Shown: in pieces, positions 34,343 to 46,802 of the stretch
Layout: each line of letters starts with the position of its first letter
Position numbering within the stretch: position 1 is the first letter of the stretch
Origin: Pseudomonas faucium
GTDB lineage: Bacteria; Pseudomonadota; Gammaproteobacteria; Pseudomonadales; Pseudomonadaceae
Reading direction: 5' to 3'
DNA: 64,000 bases
Assembly: GCF_021602585.1 (NCBI RefSeq)
Contig: NZ_BQIP01000023.1
Location: 34,497 to 98,496, forward strand
Position numbers and translations under genes: made by a program
The notes under the pieces: generated by a model
The model's input: only the letters and a program-made list of their open reading frames with translations
The model's database searches: none
What the model was told of the DNA's origin: nothing

Positions 34343-36796
34343 TTGATACGCCTGCTGAAGTTCTTCTGGTGGTCTTTCGTCGCAGTCATTAGCGCGCTCG
34401 TACTCGGTGTGAGCGGCGCGTTTCTGTATCTTAGCCCTAGCCTGCCGTCGGTCGATTCGCTCAGAAGCATCCAGTTGCAGATCCCCCTGAGGGTGTACAG
34501 CAGCGATGGCAAGCTGATCGCTGAATTCGGCGAAATGCGCCGCTCGCCGATCCGCTTCGCGGAAATTCCCCCACAATTCATCCAGGCGCTTCTGTCGGCC
34601 GAGGACGACAACTTCCTCAACCATTACGGGGTAGACCCGAGCAGTCTGATGCGCGCCGCCACCCAGCTGGTGAAAACCGGCCATATCCAGACCGGCGGCA
34701 GTACCATCACCATGCAGGTGGCGAAGAACTTCTTCCTCACCAGCGAGCGCAGCTTCTCGCGCAAGACCAACGAAATCCTCCTGGCGCTGCAGATCGAACG
34801 CGAGCTGACCAAGGACGAGATCCTCGAGCTGTACGTCAACAAGATCTACCTGGGCAACCGCGCCTACGGCATCGACGCTGCGGCGCAGGTGTACTACGGC
34901 AAGTCGATCCGCGACGTGAGCCTGGCACAGATGGCAATGATCGCCGGCCTGCCCAAGGCCCCTTCGCGCTTCAACCCGCTGGCCAACCCGGTACGGGCGA
35001 AAGAGCGCCGCGACTGGATCCTCGGCCGCATGTACAAGCTGGGCAAGATCGACGAGGCCAGCTACCAGGCAGCCCTGGCCGAGCCGCTGAACGCCAGCTA
35101 CCACGTCCCGACGCCGGAAGTGAACGCGCCCTATGTCGCCGAAATGGCCCGCGCAGAGATGGTCGGCCGCTATGGCAGCGATGCCTACACCGAAGGCTTC
35201 CGCGTGACCACCACAGTGCCGAGCGACATGCAGGAAATGGCCAACAAGGCCGTCCTCAATGGCCTCTCGGACTACGACGAGCGCCACGGCTACCGCGGCC
35301 CCGACGCGCGCTTCCCGGGCAAGACCCACGCTGCCTGGCTGCAGGAGCTGAGCAAGCAGCGCACCCTCGGCGGCCTGGAGCCGGCCATCGTTACCGGCGT
35401 CGAAAAGAGCGGCCTCAAGGTGCTGACCCGTGGCGGCGAAGAAGAGCACGTGGCCTGGGAAACCATGAAGTGGGCGCGCCCGTTCATCAACAGCAACTCC
35501 CAGGGCCGTGCGCCGCAATCGCCAGCTGACGTGGCCCAGGTCGGCGACCTGGTGCGCCTGCAGCGCCTGGACGACGGCAAGCTCAAGTTCAGCCAGGTAC
35601 CCGGCGCGCAGAGCGCGCTGGTGACCCTCGACCCATACAACGGTGCCATCCGCGCCCTGGTCGGCGGCTTCTCGTTCGAGCAGAGCAACTACAACCGCGC
35701 CATGCAGGCCAAGCGCCAGCCGGGCTCGAGCTTCAAGCCGTTCATCTATAGCGCTGCACTGGACAGTGGCTATACCGCCTCCAGCCTGGTGAACGATGCG
35801 CCGATCGTTTTCGTCGACGAGTACCTGGACAAAGTCTGGCGGCCGAAGAACGACACCAACACCTTCCTTGGCCCGATCCGCATGCGCGAAGCGCTGTACA
35901 AGTCGCGCAACCTGGTGTCGATCCGCCTGCTGCAGGCCATGGGCGTGGACCGCACCATCGACTACATCGCCAAGTTCGGCTTCAACAAGCAGGACCTGCC
36001 GCGCAACCTGTCCTTGGCGCTGGGCACGGCGACGCTGACGCCGATGGAGATCGCCACGGGCTGGAGCACCTTTGCCAACGGTGGCTACAAGGTCAACCCG
36101 TACCTGATCGAGCGCATCGAAAGCCGCAACGGCGAGACCCTGTTCACCGCCAACCCGGCGCGCGTGCCGCAAGGCAGCGAGGACCACGCCGGCCTCGCGG
36201 CGCCGGAGCAGCCGATCAGCACCGCGGCACTGCCTGGTGAAGCGCCTTCGGCCTACGGCCAGGTTGCTCCTGCCCCACAGGTACCAGTCACCGCCGAGCA
36301 GATCATCGACGGGCGCACCACCTATATCCTCACCAGCATGCTGCAGGATGTGATCAAGCGTGGTACCGGCCGCCGGGCGCTGGCCCTGGGCCGCACCGAC
36401 CTGGCAGGCAAGACCGGCACCACCAACGAGTCCAAGGACGCCTGGTTCTCCGGTTACAACGCCGACTACGTCACCACCGTATGGGTCGGCTTCGACCAGC
36501 CGGAAACCCTGGGCCGCCGCGAATACGGTGGCACTGCGGCGCTGCCGATCTGGATGAGCTTCATGGGCGCCGCGCTCAAGGACAAGCCCAACCACCCGCC
36601 GGCAGAGCCCGAAGGCATCCTCAGCCTGCGCGTGGACCCGATCAGTGGCCGCGCGGCATCGCCAAGCACGCCGAATGCCTACTTCGAGCTGTTCAAGGCC
36701 GAAGACTCGCCGCCATCGGTGGACGAGCTGGGCAATGGCGCAGCACCGGGCAGCCCGCTGCCGGCCGATGAAGCGGCGCCGATGGATCTGTTCTGA
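34343..36796 (+). CDS. ponA: Class A penicillin-binding protein 1A
   Basis: An 817-residue bifunctional inner-membrane peptidoglycan synthase. A short cytoplasmic tail and one membrane helix (about 8-30) precede the GT51 glycosyltransferase domain with its catalytic Glu87 (LLSAEDDNFLNHYG) and GGSTITMQVAKNFFL. An OB-like insert and the transpeptidase domain follow, with SxxK at Ser462 (GSSFKPF), SRN and the KTGTTN box. The start is TTG at 34343, giving MIRLLKFFWWSF as in P. aeruginosa PonA; a GTG 39 bp upstream is the alternative. Divergent from pilM, the usual arrangement in gammaproteobacteria. Confidence 0.94.
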   Translation: MIRLLKFFWWSFVAVISALVLGVSGAFLYLSPSLPSVDSLRSIQLQIPLRVYSSDGKLIAEFGEMRRSPIRFAEIPPQFIQALLSAEDDNFLNHYGVDPSSLMRAATQLVKTGHIQTGGSTITMQVAKNFFLTSERSFSRKTNEILLALQIERELTKDEILELYVNKIYLGNRAYGIDAAAQVYYGKSIRDVSLAQMAMIAGLPKAPSRFNPLANPVRAKERRDWILGRMYKLGKIDEASYQAALAEPLNASYHVPTPEVNAPYVAEMARAEMVGRYGSDAYTEGFRVTTTVPSDMQEMANKAVLNGLSDYDERHGYRGPDARFPGKTHAAWLQELSKQRTLGGLEPAIVTGVEKSGLKVLTRGGEEEHVAWETMKWARPFINSNSQGRAPQSPADVAQVGDLVRLQRLDDGKLKFSQVPGAQSALVTLDPYNGAIRALVGGFSFEQSNYNRAMQAKRQPGSSFKPFIYSAALDSGYTASSLVNDAPIVFVDEYLDKVWRPKNDTNTFLGPIRMREALYKSRNLVSIRLLQAMGVDRTIDYIAKFGFNKQDLPRNLSLALGTATLTPMEIATGWSTFANGGYKVNPYLIERIESRNGETLFTANPARVPQGSEDHAGLAAPEQPISTAALPGEAPSAYGQVAPAPQVPVTAEQIIDGRTTYILTSMLQDVIKRGTGRRALALGRTDLAGKTGTTNESKDAWFSGYNADYVTTVWVGFDQPETLGRREYGGTAALPIWMSFMGAALKDKPNHPPAEPEGILSLRVDPISGRAASPSTPNAYFELFKAEDSPPSVDELGNGAAPGSPLPADEAAPMDLF

Positions 36797-36833
36797 CCGC
36801 AAGGGCCACGCCCGCTCACACAAGCAAGATACC

Positions 36834-36864
36834 TGTGGGAGCGGGCTTGCCCCGCGAATAGGCC
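36834..36864. repeat. Single REP element after ponA
   Basis: One copy of a diverged REP (TGTGGGAGCGGGCTTGCCCC, continuing into GCGAATAGGCC) lies between ponA and its terminator. Unlike the other copies it has no inverted partner. Confidence 0.85.
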
Positions 36865-36893
36865 GGCACTGACCCCCCGATATCAAGGCAAAC

Positions 36894-36928
36894 AAAAAGC
36901 CCCGACTCTCACGAGCCGGGGCTTTTTT
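36894..36928. terminator. Bidirectional terminator between ponA and maeB
   Basis: AAAAAGCCCCG and CCGGGGCTTTTTT arms enclose the loop between the convergent ponA and maeB genes. A run of T follows the stem in both orientations. Confidence 0.92.
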
Positions 36929-36946
36929 GTGTCGCTACGCCAGCAA

Positions 36947-38215
36947 TCAGCCGTTGAACACTTCGTCCACGCTGTTCAGCGGGTAGTGCTTCGGATACGG
37001 CAGGGTAGCCACGCCGGATTCGATGGCAGCCTTGGCCACAGCGTCGGATACGACGTTGATCAGGCGTGGGTCCAGCGGCTTCGGAATGATGTACTCACGG
37101 CCGAATTCCAGAGCCTGGACGTTGTACGCGTCGCACACTTCCTTCGGCACCGGCAGTTTGGCCAGGTCTTTCAGGGCGATGGCGGCGGCGATCTTCATCT
37201 CTTCGTTGATGCGCTTGGCGCGAACGTCCAGGGCACCACGGAAGATGAACGGGAAGCCCAGTACGTTGTTGACCTGGTTCGGGTAGTCGGAACGACCGGT
37301 GGCCATGATCACGTCGCTGCGGGTGGCGTGTGCCAGCTCTGGCGAGATTTCCGGGTCCGGGTTCGAGCAGGCGAACACGATCGGGTTGGCAGCCATCGAC
37401 TTCAGGCCTTCCGGGCTCAGCAGGTTCGGGCCGGACAGGCCAACGAACACGTCAGCGCCGTTCAGGGCGTCGGCCAGGGTGCGCTTGTCGGTAGCGTGGG
37501 CGAACTGGGCCTTGTACTGGTTCAGGTCGTCGCGGCCAGCGTGGATCACGCCGCTGCGGTCGATCATGAAGATGTTCTCGACCTTGGCACCCATGCTCAC
37601 CAGCAGTTTCATGCAGGAGATGGCGGCAGCGCCGGCGCCCAGGCAGACGATCTTGGCGTCTTCGAGCTTCTTGCCGGCGATTTCCAGGGCGTTGATCATG
37701 CCGGCCGCGGTAACGATCGCGGTGCCGTGCTGGTCATCGTGGAAGACCGGAATGTCGCACTGCTCGATCAGGGTGCGCTCGATCTCGAAGCACTCTGGGG
37801 CCTTGATGTCTTCGAGGTTGATGCCACCGAAGGTGATGGAGATACGGCGCACGGTGTCGATGAAGGCCTGTGGGCTCTCCGACTCGACTTCGATGTCGAA
37901 CACATCGATACCTGCGAAACGCTTGAACAGAACGCCCTTGCCTTCCATGACCGGCTTGGAAGCCAGTGGGCCGAGGTCACCCAGACCGAGGATGGCGGTG
38001 CCATCGGAAATCACCGCAACCAGGTTGCCCTTGCCGGTGTATTTGTAGGCCAGCTCTGGATCACGGCCGATTTCGCGCACGGGCTCGGCAACACCTGGGC
38101 TGTAGGCCAGGGCGAGGTCACGGGCGGTGGCGGTGGGCTTGGAGAGCTCGACGCTCAGTTTCCCCGGACGAGGTTGAGCGTGATATTCGAGAGCGGCGGT
38201 TTTCAGGTCTGACAT
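36947..38215 (-). CDS. maeB: Malic enzyme, short form without phosphotransacetylase domain
   Basis: A 422-residue cytoplasmic enzyme that decarboxylates malate to pyruvate with NADP+ (by family). The malic N-terminal domain has AYSPGVAEP (about 38-46), the catalytic Lys region in YKYTGKGNLVAVISDG and the metal site FHDDQHGTAIV; the NAD(P) domain has VCLGAGAAAISCM. E. coli MaeB (759) carries an extra C-terminal phosphotransacetylase-like domain; here the protein ends after the malic domain, as in other Pseudomonas. The ATG follows a weak Shine-Dalgarno. The 180 bp upstream, to the nuclease stop, contain no gene. Confidence 0.94.
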   Translation of the reverse strand: MSDLKTAALEYHAQPRPGKLSVELSKPTATARDLALAYSPGVAEPVREIGRDPELAYKYTGKGNLVAVISDGTAILGLGDLGPLASKPVMEGKGVLFKRFAGIDVFDIEVESESPQAFIDTVRRISITFGGINLEDIKAPECFEIERTLIEQCDIPVFHDDQHGTAIVTAAGMINALEIAGKKLEDAKIVCLGAGAAAISCMKLLVSMGAKVENIFMIDRSGVIHAGRDDLNQYKAQFAHATDKRTLADALNGADVFVGLSGPNLLSPEGLKSMAANPIVFACSNPDPEISPELAHATRSDVIMATGRSDYPNQVNNVLGFPFIFRGALDVRAKRINEEMKIAAAIALKDLAKLPVPKEVCDAYNVQALEFGREYIIPKPLDPRLINVVSDAVAKAAIESGVATLPYPKHYPLNSVDEVFNG

Positions 38216-38395
38216 GGTGGGCATTCCGCTATTTACTGTTCTGACGGACCGCCGAGGATACGCAAAGAGCCGGGGAGCCACAAGACTGGTCGGTCACTTG
38301 TGTCAAGGCCTTTAGCCTACGACTTTACGCTATAACCCGCGGGGGCATTGGAATTGACAGTGTGTACAATCCGATAGCGAAATGTCTACATCTTT

Positions 38396-39217
38396 TCAGC
38401 CTGAAACGCGCTCCAGCATGCTTGGATCGGTCAACGGCAACAGCCAACGTCGCTGCCCCGGCTTGAGCCCACCCTTGCGGGAACGATCCAGCACCCAGCC
38501 GCGCGCTTCAACCTGGCGCCCTTTGAGGTTATCGAAGAAGCTGGCGGGGAAGTTGCGTTGCAGACGAGCGGGAACCTGCAGCACCACGCCGGTTTCCAGT
38601 TCCAGCCAGATGCCGGCGCGATTACGCTCGATGCTGCCGATTGTGCCCGCGATGACCGCGAAGCCCGACTGCCTTACCTCAGCAGCGCGCTGCACCGGAG
38701 AACGCCGCCACAGGCCAAGACGCGCCTGGCGCGCCGCCTGCTCGGCAGCCTGCTGGCAGCCCGCCAGGCGCACATTGGGGGCGACCGCAACCCGGTAACC
38801 CAGCCCTTCGCTGAGCAGCCGCGCCTCGAGATTGTCGCCATTGCCCGCATAGACATGTGCCAGCGTGCGCCCGTACTTGTCTTTCGCCTCCCGGCCCAGC
38901 ACCAGCCCGACGCGGCCATCGCTGGCCTTGACCAGGCTCTGCAGGCGCTGCCTGGCCGCTTCGGCATAAGGCTCGCTGGTGCGGCCCTTGCGGCCGATTT
39001 CCGGGGCGTTGATACCGATCATGCGCACACTGCGGCCATCGGCCAGGCGCAGGGTGTCGCCATCCACCACCTGGCGCACGGCCACTGGCTGCAGCTTGCT
39101 TGGCAGCGGGCAGAAGGCCTGCGCTGGCAGGTGCCAGATCGCGCCCATAAAAAAGGCGCCCACAAGGGGCGCCTTTTTCAGCAACAACGCGAAGCCCGAA
39201 GGTTTCGCCATGCGCAT
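38396..39217 (-). CDS. Secreted staphylococcal-nuclease-like thermonuclease
   Basis: A 273-residue exported nuclease. A signal peptide is predicted at 1-34 (basic start, hydrophobic APLVGAFFMGAIWHL, cleavage after PAQA). The SNase domain follows: VVDGDTLRLADG, VRMIGINAPE with the catalytic Arg and Glu, and DKYGRTLAHVY with the second Arg. The C-terminal ~90 residues form an extra OB-like region. The ATG at 39217 is 2 nt after the rpmE stop (coupled); ATGs at 39211 and 39148 are alternatives. The first is preferred because only the longer forms have a full signal peptide, even though a terminator-like hairpin then lies within the coding sequence. Confidence 0.85.
   Translation of the reverse strand: MRMAKPSGFALLLKKAPLVGAFFMGAIWHLPAQAFCPLPSKLQPVAVRQVVDGDTLRLADGRSVRMIGINAPEIGRKGRTSEPYAEAARQRLQSLVKASDGRVGLVLGREAKDKYGRTLAHVYAGNGDNLEARLLSEGLGYRVAVAPNVRLAGCQQAAEQAARQARLGLWRRSPVQRAAEVRQSGFAVIAGTIGSIERNRAGIWLELETGVVLQVPARLQRNFPASFFDNLKGRQVEARGWVLDRSRKGGLKPGQRRWLLPLTDPSMLERVSG
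39149..39178 (-). terminator. Intrinsic-terminator-like hairpin of rpmE, inside the nuclease reading frame
   Basis: On the minus strand AAAAAGGCGCC-CCTTGT-GGGCGCCTTTTTT is a perfect GC stem with a run of six T, about 40-70 bp after the rpmE stop. It also codes KKAPLVGAFF of the nuclease signal peptide, ending directly at the internal ATG (39148). Confidence 0.75.
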
Positions 39218-39219
39218 GA

Positions 39220-39435
39220 TTACTTCTTGGTACCGAACATGCCGAAGCGGTCGGCGAACTTCTGTACGCGACCACCGGTGTCCAGGACTTTCTGCTTACC
39301 GGTGTAGAACGGGTGGCACAGGTTGCAAACGTCGATCGCCAGGGTGTTGCCCAGGGTCGAACGAGTTTCGAACTTGTTACCGCAGCTGCAGGTGACTGCA
39401 ACTACTTCGTAGTTCGGATGAATATCTGCTTTCAT
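39220..39435 (-). CDS. rpmE: 50S ribosomal protein L31, zinc-binding form
   Basis: A 71-residue ribosomal protein forming an intersubunit bridge of the 50S subunit. The four zinc ligands Cys16, Cys18, Cys37 and Cys40 (CSCG and CNLC) mark it as the zinc-containing C+ paralogue, and HPFYTGK follows as in the family. Zinc-free copies usually exist elsewhere under Zur control. It starts [10 protein letters not shown], is divergent from priA, and is followed by the nuclease gene after 2 nt. Confidence 0.97.
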   Translation of the reverse strand: MKADIHPNYEVVAVTCSCGNKFETRSTLGNTLAIDVCNLCHPFYTGKQKVLDTGGRVQKFADRFGMFGTKK

Positions 39436-39601
39436 GGTCACTTCCTCGAGCTGCGTGCCGCCACCCAACACCATTGTTGAATACCGCACGTAATTAGGCG
39501 GCGAATATTACCAGAGTGTCACGCCAGCGCAAGTTGTCGCTTGCACCGGCCGTCGTCTGCTAGGCTCGCCAGTCATTGAAATGCCCTCCGAGATATTCCG
39601 C

Positions 39602-43676
<4,075 letters not shown>

Positions 43677-43677
43677 G

Positions 43678-44376
43678 TTGGCTGCCAAGAAAAAACCAGC
43701 ACCCAAGCGCGGCGCCAGCCGCACCCAGGCACCGGCCAAACAGCCGATCCCCGGCTGGGTATGGTTGGCGGTCGGCCTTACCGTCGGCGCCTTCATCGTC
43801 TTCTTGATGAAGCTCGAACCCGGTGGCGGCGAGATCCAGCGCACCAAGCCCGAGCAGCAGAAGCCGGAGAAGGCGGCCGAAGCCAGCAAGTCCACGCCTG
43901 CCACGCCGCAGCAGCCGGTGAAGCCGAAGTACGACTTCTATACGCTGCTGCCGGAGTCCGAGGTGATCGTGCCGCCTGAGGCGGTACCGGAGAAGACACC
44001 GCCCGTGCCGGCCCAGCCGGTGACGCCGGTAACCCCGGCGGAAGCCGCGAAGATCGACACCGCGCGCGCCCAGGCTGCATTGCTGGGGCAAACGCCGCCG
44101 CCAGCGCCGCCGGTGATCAAGCCGGCAGCCACCACGCAGTTCTTCCTGCAGGCGGGCTCGTTCCGCAAGCAGGCGGATGCCGACAAGGTGCGCGCGCAGA
44201 TCATCCTGCTGGGCCAGGCGGTGAAGGTGGAGTCGGGAACGGTCAAGGATGAAACCTGGTACCGCGTGCTGGTCGGCCCGTTCAGCAACCGCGAACAGCT
44301 GACCGGGGCCCAGAAGCAGTTGGCAGGGGCCGGGTTCAGCAACCTGCTGCTGCAGCAGCGACAGACTCGCCAGTAA
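43678..44376 (+). CDS. SPOR-domain membrane protein (FtsN-like) downstream of argS
   Basis: A 232-residue single-pass inner-membrane protein. The basic cytoplasmic start (AAKKKPAPKRGASR) is followed by a membrane helix at about 26-45 (VWLAVGLTVGAFIVFLM), a Pro/Lys/Glu/Gln-rich periplasmic linker (46-150) and a C-terminal SPOR domain (about 152-230; TTQFFLQAGSFRKQADADKV) that binds septal peptidoglycan. The topology matches FtsN, but FtsN's essential short helices are not evident, so a general cell-division role is safer. The start is TTG, 1 nt after the argS stop, so it is translationally coupled; a terminator follows at once. Confidence 0.86.
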   Translation: MAAKKKPAPKRGASRTQAPAKQPIPGWVWLAVGLTVGAFIVFLMKLEPGGGEIQRTKPEQQKPEKAAEASKSTPATPQQPVKPKYDFYTLLPESEVIVPPEAVPEKTPPVPAQPVTPVTPAEAAKIDTARAQAALLGQTPPPAPPVIKPAATTQFFLQAGSFRKQADADKVRAQIILLGQAVKVESGTVKDETWYRVLVGPFSNREQLTGAQKQLAGAGFSNLLLQQRQTRQ

Positions 44377-44378
44377 TG

Positions 44379-44416
44379 AAAAAGGCCTTGCCGCTCGATG
44401 CGACAAGGCCTTTTTT
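44379..44416. terminator. Bidirectional terminator between the SPOR gene and the TM2 gene
   Basis: AAAAAGGCCTTG and CAAGGCCTTTTTT arms with a 13-nt loop lie between convergent genes, with T runs on both strands. Confidence 0.93.
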
Positions 44417-44421
44417 CTGCC

Positions 44422-44841
44422 TTAGCGGCGCTCGCTGTTGGCCTGGGAGATCTGGCCGTTCAGCGTCCAGAAGTCATACAGCACGCCCAGCAGGAACAAG
44501 CCACCGGTGAAGAAGTAGATGATCGCGCTGATCCACTTGCCCTGGTACAGCCGGTGCACGCCGAACACACCGAGGAAGGTCAGCAGGATCCAGGCGATGT
44601 TGTAGTCGATGCGCCCGGACTGGAAGCGCATGTCGGCTTCGCGGTCCATCGACGGAATCAGGAACAGGTCGATCAGCCAGCCGATGCCGAGCAGGCCCAG
44701 GGTGAAGAACCAGATCGTCCCGGTGATGGGCTTGCCGTAGTAGAAGCGGTGCGAGCCGGTGAAGCCGAAGATCCACAGCAGGTAGCCGATCACCTTGCTG
44801 TGGGTGTCGTGGTACGGCGCCCCTTGTTCATAACTGTTCAT
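44422..44841 (-). CDS. TM2-domain membrane protein
   Basis: A 139-residue inner-membrane protein with about four hydrophobic segments arranged as two TM2-like hairpins. Each has the family pattern of an aromatic/glycine turn followed by a hydrophobic hairpin: IFGFTGSHRFYYGKPITG (about 24-41) and FLGVFGVHRLYQGKWISA (about 89-106). Function is unknown for bacterial TM2 proteins. AGGAGGG precedes the ATG at 7-8 nt, a strong ribosome-binding site. Monocistronic. Confidence 0.85.
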   Translation of the reverse strand: MNSYEQGAPYHDTHSKVIGYLLWIFGFTGSHRFYYGKPITGTIWFFTLGLLGIGWLIDLFLIPSMDREADMRFQSGRIDYNIAWILLTFLGVFGVHRLYQGKWISAIIYFFTGGLFLLGVLYDFWTLNGQISQANSERR

Positions 44842-45010
44842 TCATAGCCCTCCTGGGTTATCCGAAAATTTTCTAAAAAAAAATGTGACTTTTCTGGCGT
44901 TGACCGACGTACGGCAGCATGACAATCGACCAACGGATCAGAAACTGATCAAAAAGCTGTTATAAAGTTGCCCGCCAACACACATAAAACATTCATAAAG
45001 AGCTTCATCT

Positions 45011-45640
45011 ATGCCGCCTTTACTCAAGACATGGCTGACCCTCTGCCTATTATTGCCCCTGGCCGCCCACGCCACCAATCGTGAGCAACGTCTTCCCAAT
45101 GGTTTCACCGGCTACACCAGCAACGCCTCGGTGAAACACGCGCCGGTCAAGCAGACCGCGCTGCGCGCACGCCAGAATACCTCGGCCAAGGGCCATAACC
45201 TGCCCGCCGTTGCCTCGATGTCGCCCAAGCAGAGCAGCGATGTGCTCAGCCGCGCCGTCAATGTACTCGGCACGCCTTATGTATGGGGTGGCAGCAGCCC
45301 GAAAAAGGGCTTCGACTGCAGCGGGCTGGTCAAGTACGCCTTCAACGACGTGGCTGACGTCGACCTGCCGCGCACCTCCAATGCCATGGCCGAGGGGCAT
45401 GGCGTGAAGGTCGCGCAGGGCGACCTCAAGCCGGGCGACCTGATCTTCTTCAACATCAAGAGCCGCCGGGTCAACCACGTTGCCATCTACCTGGGCAACG
45501 ATCGTTTCATCCACGCGCCGCGTCGCGGCAAGCGGGTGAGCATCGACAACCTGAGCAAGCCTTACTGGCAGAAGCATTACGTTGTCGCCAAGCGGGTGTT
45601 GCCGAAGGATCAGCAGCAGCTGGCACTGGCCAAGCGCTGA
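45011..45640 (+). CDS. Secreted NlpC/P60 peptidoglycan endopeptidase
   Basis: A 209-residue exported hydrolase that probably cuts peptide stems of peptidoglycan. The signal peptide ends at AHA (residues 1-21). A linker of ~50 polar residues is followed by the NlpC/P60 domain with the catalytic triad Cys103 (KKGFDCSGLVKYAF), His156 (RVNHVAIYLG) and His168 (RFIHAPRRG). It lacks the lipobox of NlpC/Spr lipoproteins, so it should be soluble in the periplasm. The 169 bp upstream are AT-rich and contain a -10-like TTATAAAG about 45 bp before the ATG. A REP pair follows. Confidence 0.9.
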   Translation: MPPLLKTWLTLCLLLPLAAHATNREQRLPNGFTGYTSNASVKHAPVKQTALRARQNTSAKGHNLPAVASMSPKQSSDVLSRAVNVLGTPYVWGGSSPKKGFDCSGLVKYAFNDVADVDLPRTSNAMAEGHGVKVAQGDLKPGDLIFFNIKSRRVNHVAIYLGNDRFIHAPRRGKRVSIDNLSKPYWQKHYVVAKRVLPKDQQQLALAKR

Positions 45641-45647
45641 CCGCGCT

Positions 45648-45730
45648 GGCCCCATCGCCGGCAAGCCGGCTCCCACAGGCCTCGAACCCTGTAATGCACC
45701 TGTGGGAGCCGGCTTGCCGGCGATAGGGCC
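45648..45730. repeat. REP pair between the NlpC/P60 gene and pilT
   Basis: Complementary REP arms of about 32 bp with one mismatch near the outer end are separated by about 19 bp. The element fills nearly the whole gap between the convergent genes, ending 9 bp before the pilT stop. Confidence 0.93.
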
Positions 45731-45738
45731 AGAAGGCT

Positions 45739-46737
45739 TCACGTCAACTCGACCAGCCCTTTACTCTTCAGCTGGCTCATCGCCCCTTCCATCGTCTGCA
45801 TCCCCTGCGCCGCCCCCGCCTGCATCACCGAACACAACTGCGCCATCCGCCCTTCGCGTATCAGGTTACGCACCGCCGGTGTCGCCACCAGCACCTCCCT
45901 GGCCGCCACTCGCCCGCCCCCCACGCGCTTGACCAGCACCTGCGCCACCACCATGCGCAACGACTCCGCCAGCATTGCCCGCACCAATGGCTTTTCTTCT
46001 GCGGCAAACACATCCACCAGCCGGTCGACACTGCTCACTGCCGAGCGCGTATGCACCGTCGCCAACACCAGATGCCCCGTTTCCGCCGCGCGCAGCGCCA
46101 GGCGGATCGTTTCCAGGTCGCGCAGCTCGCCGATCATGATCACATCCGGGTCCTGGCGCAGCGCACTGCGCAGCCCCTGGCTGAAGTCACGACAATGCCG
46201 GCCGATTTCGCGCTGGTTGATCAGGCTGCGTTGGCCGCTGTGGATAACTTCGATCGGGTCTTCGAGGGTGATGATGTGCAGGCACCGCTGACGATTGAGC
46301 TGATCGATCAGTGCCGCCAGGGTGCTGGACTTGCCGCTGCCGGTCGGGCCGCCGATCAGCACCAGGCCGTCGCTGTACTGTGCAATAGCTCGAAACACTT
46401 CTTCGAGTGCCAGTTCATCGAGAGACGCGATGCGTGCCGGGATCAGGCGGAAGGTTGCCGCCGGGCCGTTCAACTGGCGAAACAGGTTCAGACGAAAACG
46501 CCCAAGCGGTGCCAGCTGCAGCGCCAGGTCCTGCTCGTCACCCTGCTCCCAGCGCTGGCGCTGCCCATCGTCGAGCAAAGGCGCCAGGCCAGCGCTCAAG
46601 GCAGCAGGCTGCAAACAAGGCAACCCCAGGCGCTGCAATTCGCCATCCAGGCGCAGCATGGGCATTTCGCCCGCGGCCAGGTGCAGGTCGCTCGCCCCTG
46701 CCTCCACGGCCCGGGCCAGCAGGTCGGTCACGTCCAT
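45739..46737 (-). CDS. pilT: Type IV pilus retraction ATPase PilT
   Basis: A 332-residue cytoplasmic hexameric ATPase that powers pilus retraction. The N-terminal PAS-like domain begins TDLLARAVEAGASDLHLAAG. The RecA-like domain has Walker A GGPTGSGKSSTL (about 127-138), the Asp box (TLEDPIEVIH), Walker B MIGELRD and the His box ATVHTRSA. The PilT-specific AIRNLIRE motif is present as AVRNLIREG near the C-terminus. GGGGAG lies just before the ATG. No pilU follows, unlike in P. aeruginosa. Divergent from yggS as in other pseudomonads. Confidence 0.93.
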   Translation of the reverse strand: MDVTDLLARAVEAGASDLHLAAGEMPMLRLDGELQRLGLPCLQPAALSAGLAPLLDDGQRQRWEQGDEQDLALQLAPLGRFRLNLFRQLNGPAATFRLIPARIASLDELALEEVFRAIAQYSDGLVLIGGPTGSGKSSTLAALIDQLNRQRCLHIITLEDPIEVIHSGQRSLINQREIGRHCRDFSQGLRSALRQDPDVIMIGELRDLETIRLALRAAETGHLVLATVHTRSAVSSVDRLVDVFAAEEKPLVRAMLAESLRMVVAQVLVKRVGGGRVAAREVLVATPAVRNLIREGRMAQLCSVMQAGAAQGMQTMEGAMSQLKSKGLVELT

Positions 46738-46802
46738 GAGACTCCCCAAAGGCCATCAAGCAGGTAGAATGCCGCAGACCCCAGAGCCGACGGCATCGAT
46801 CC

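Noticed and set aside
38354-38370. TTGACA and TACAAT near the nuclease 3' end
   Set aside because: The spacer is only 5 bp, and the plus strand has no gene to serve there.
39148-39217. Short start for the nuclease at 39148, after the hairpin
   Set aside because: It would leave an export signal without basic residues and with a very short hydrophobic core and no ribosome-binding site; kept as an alternative only.
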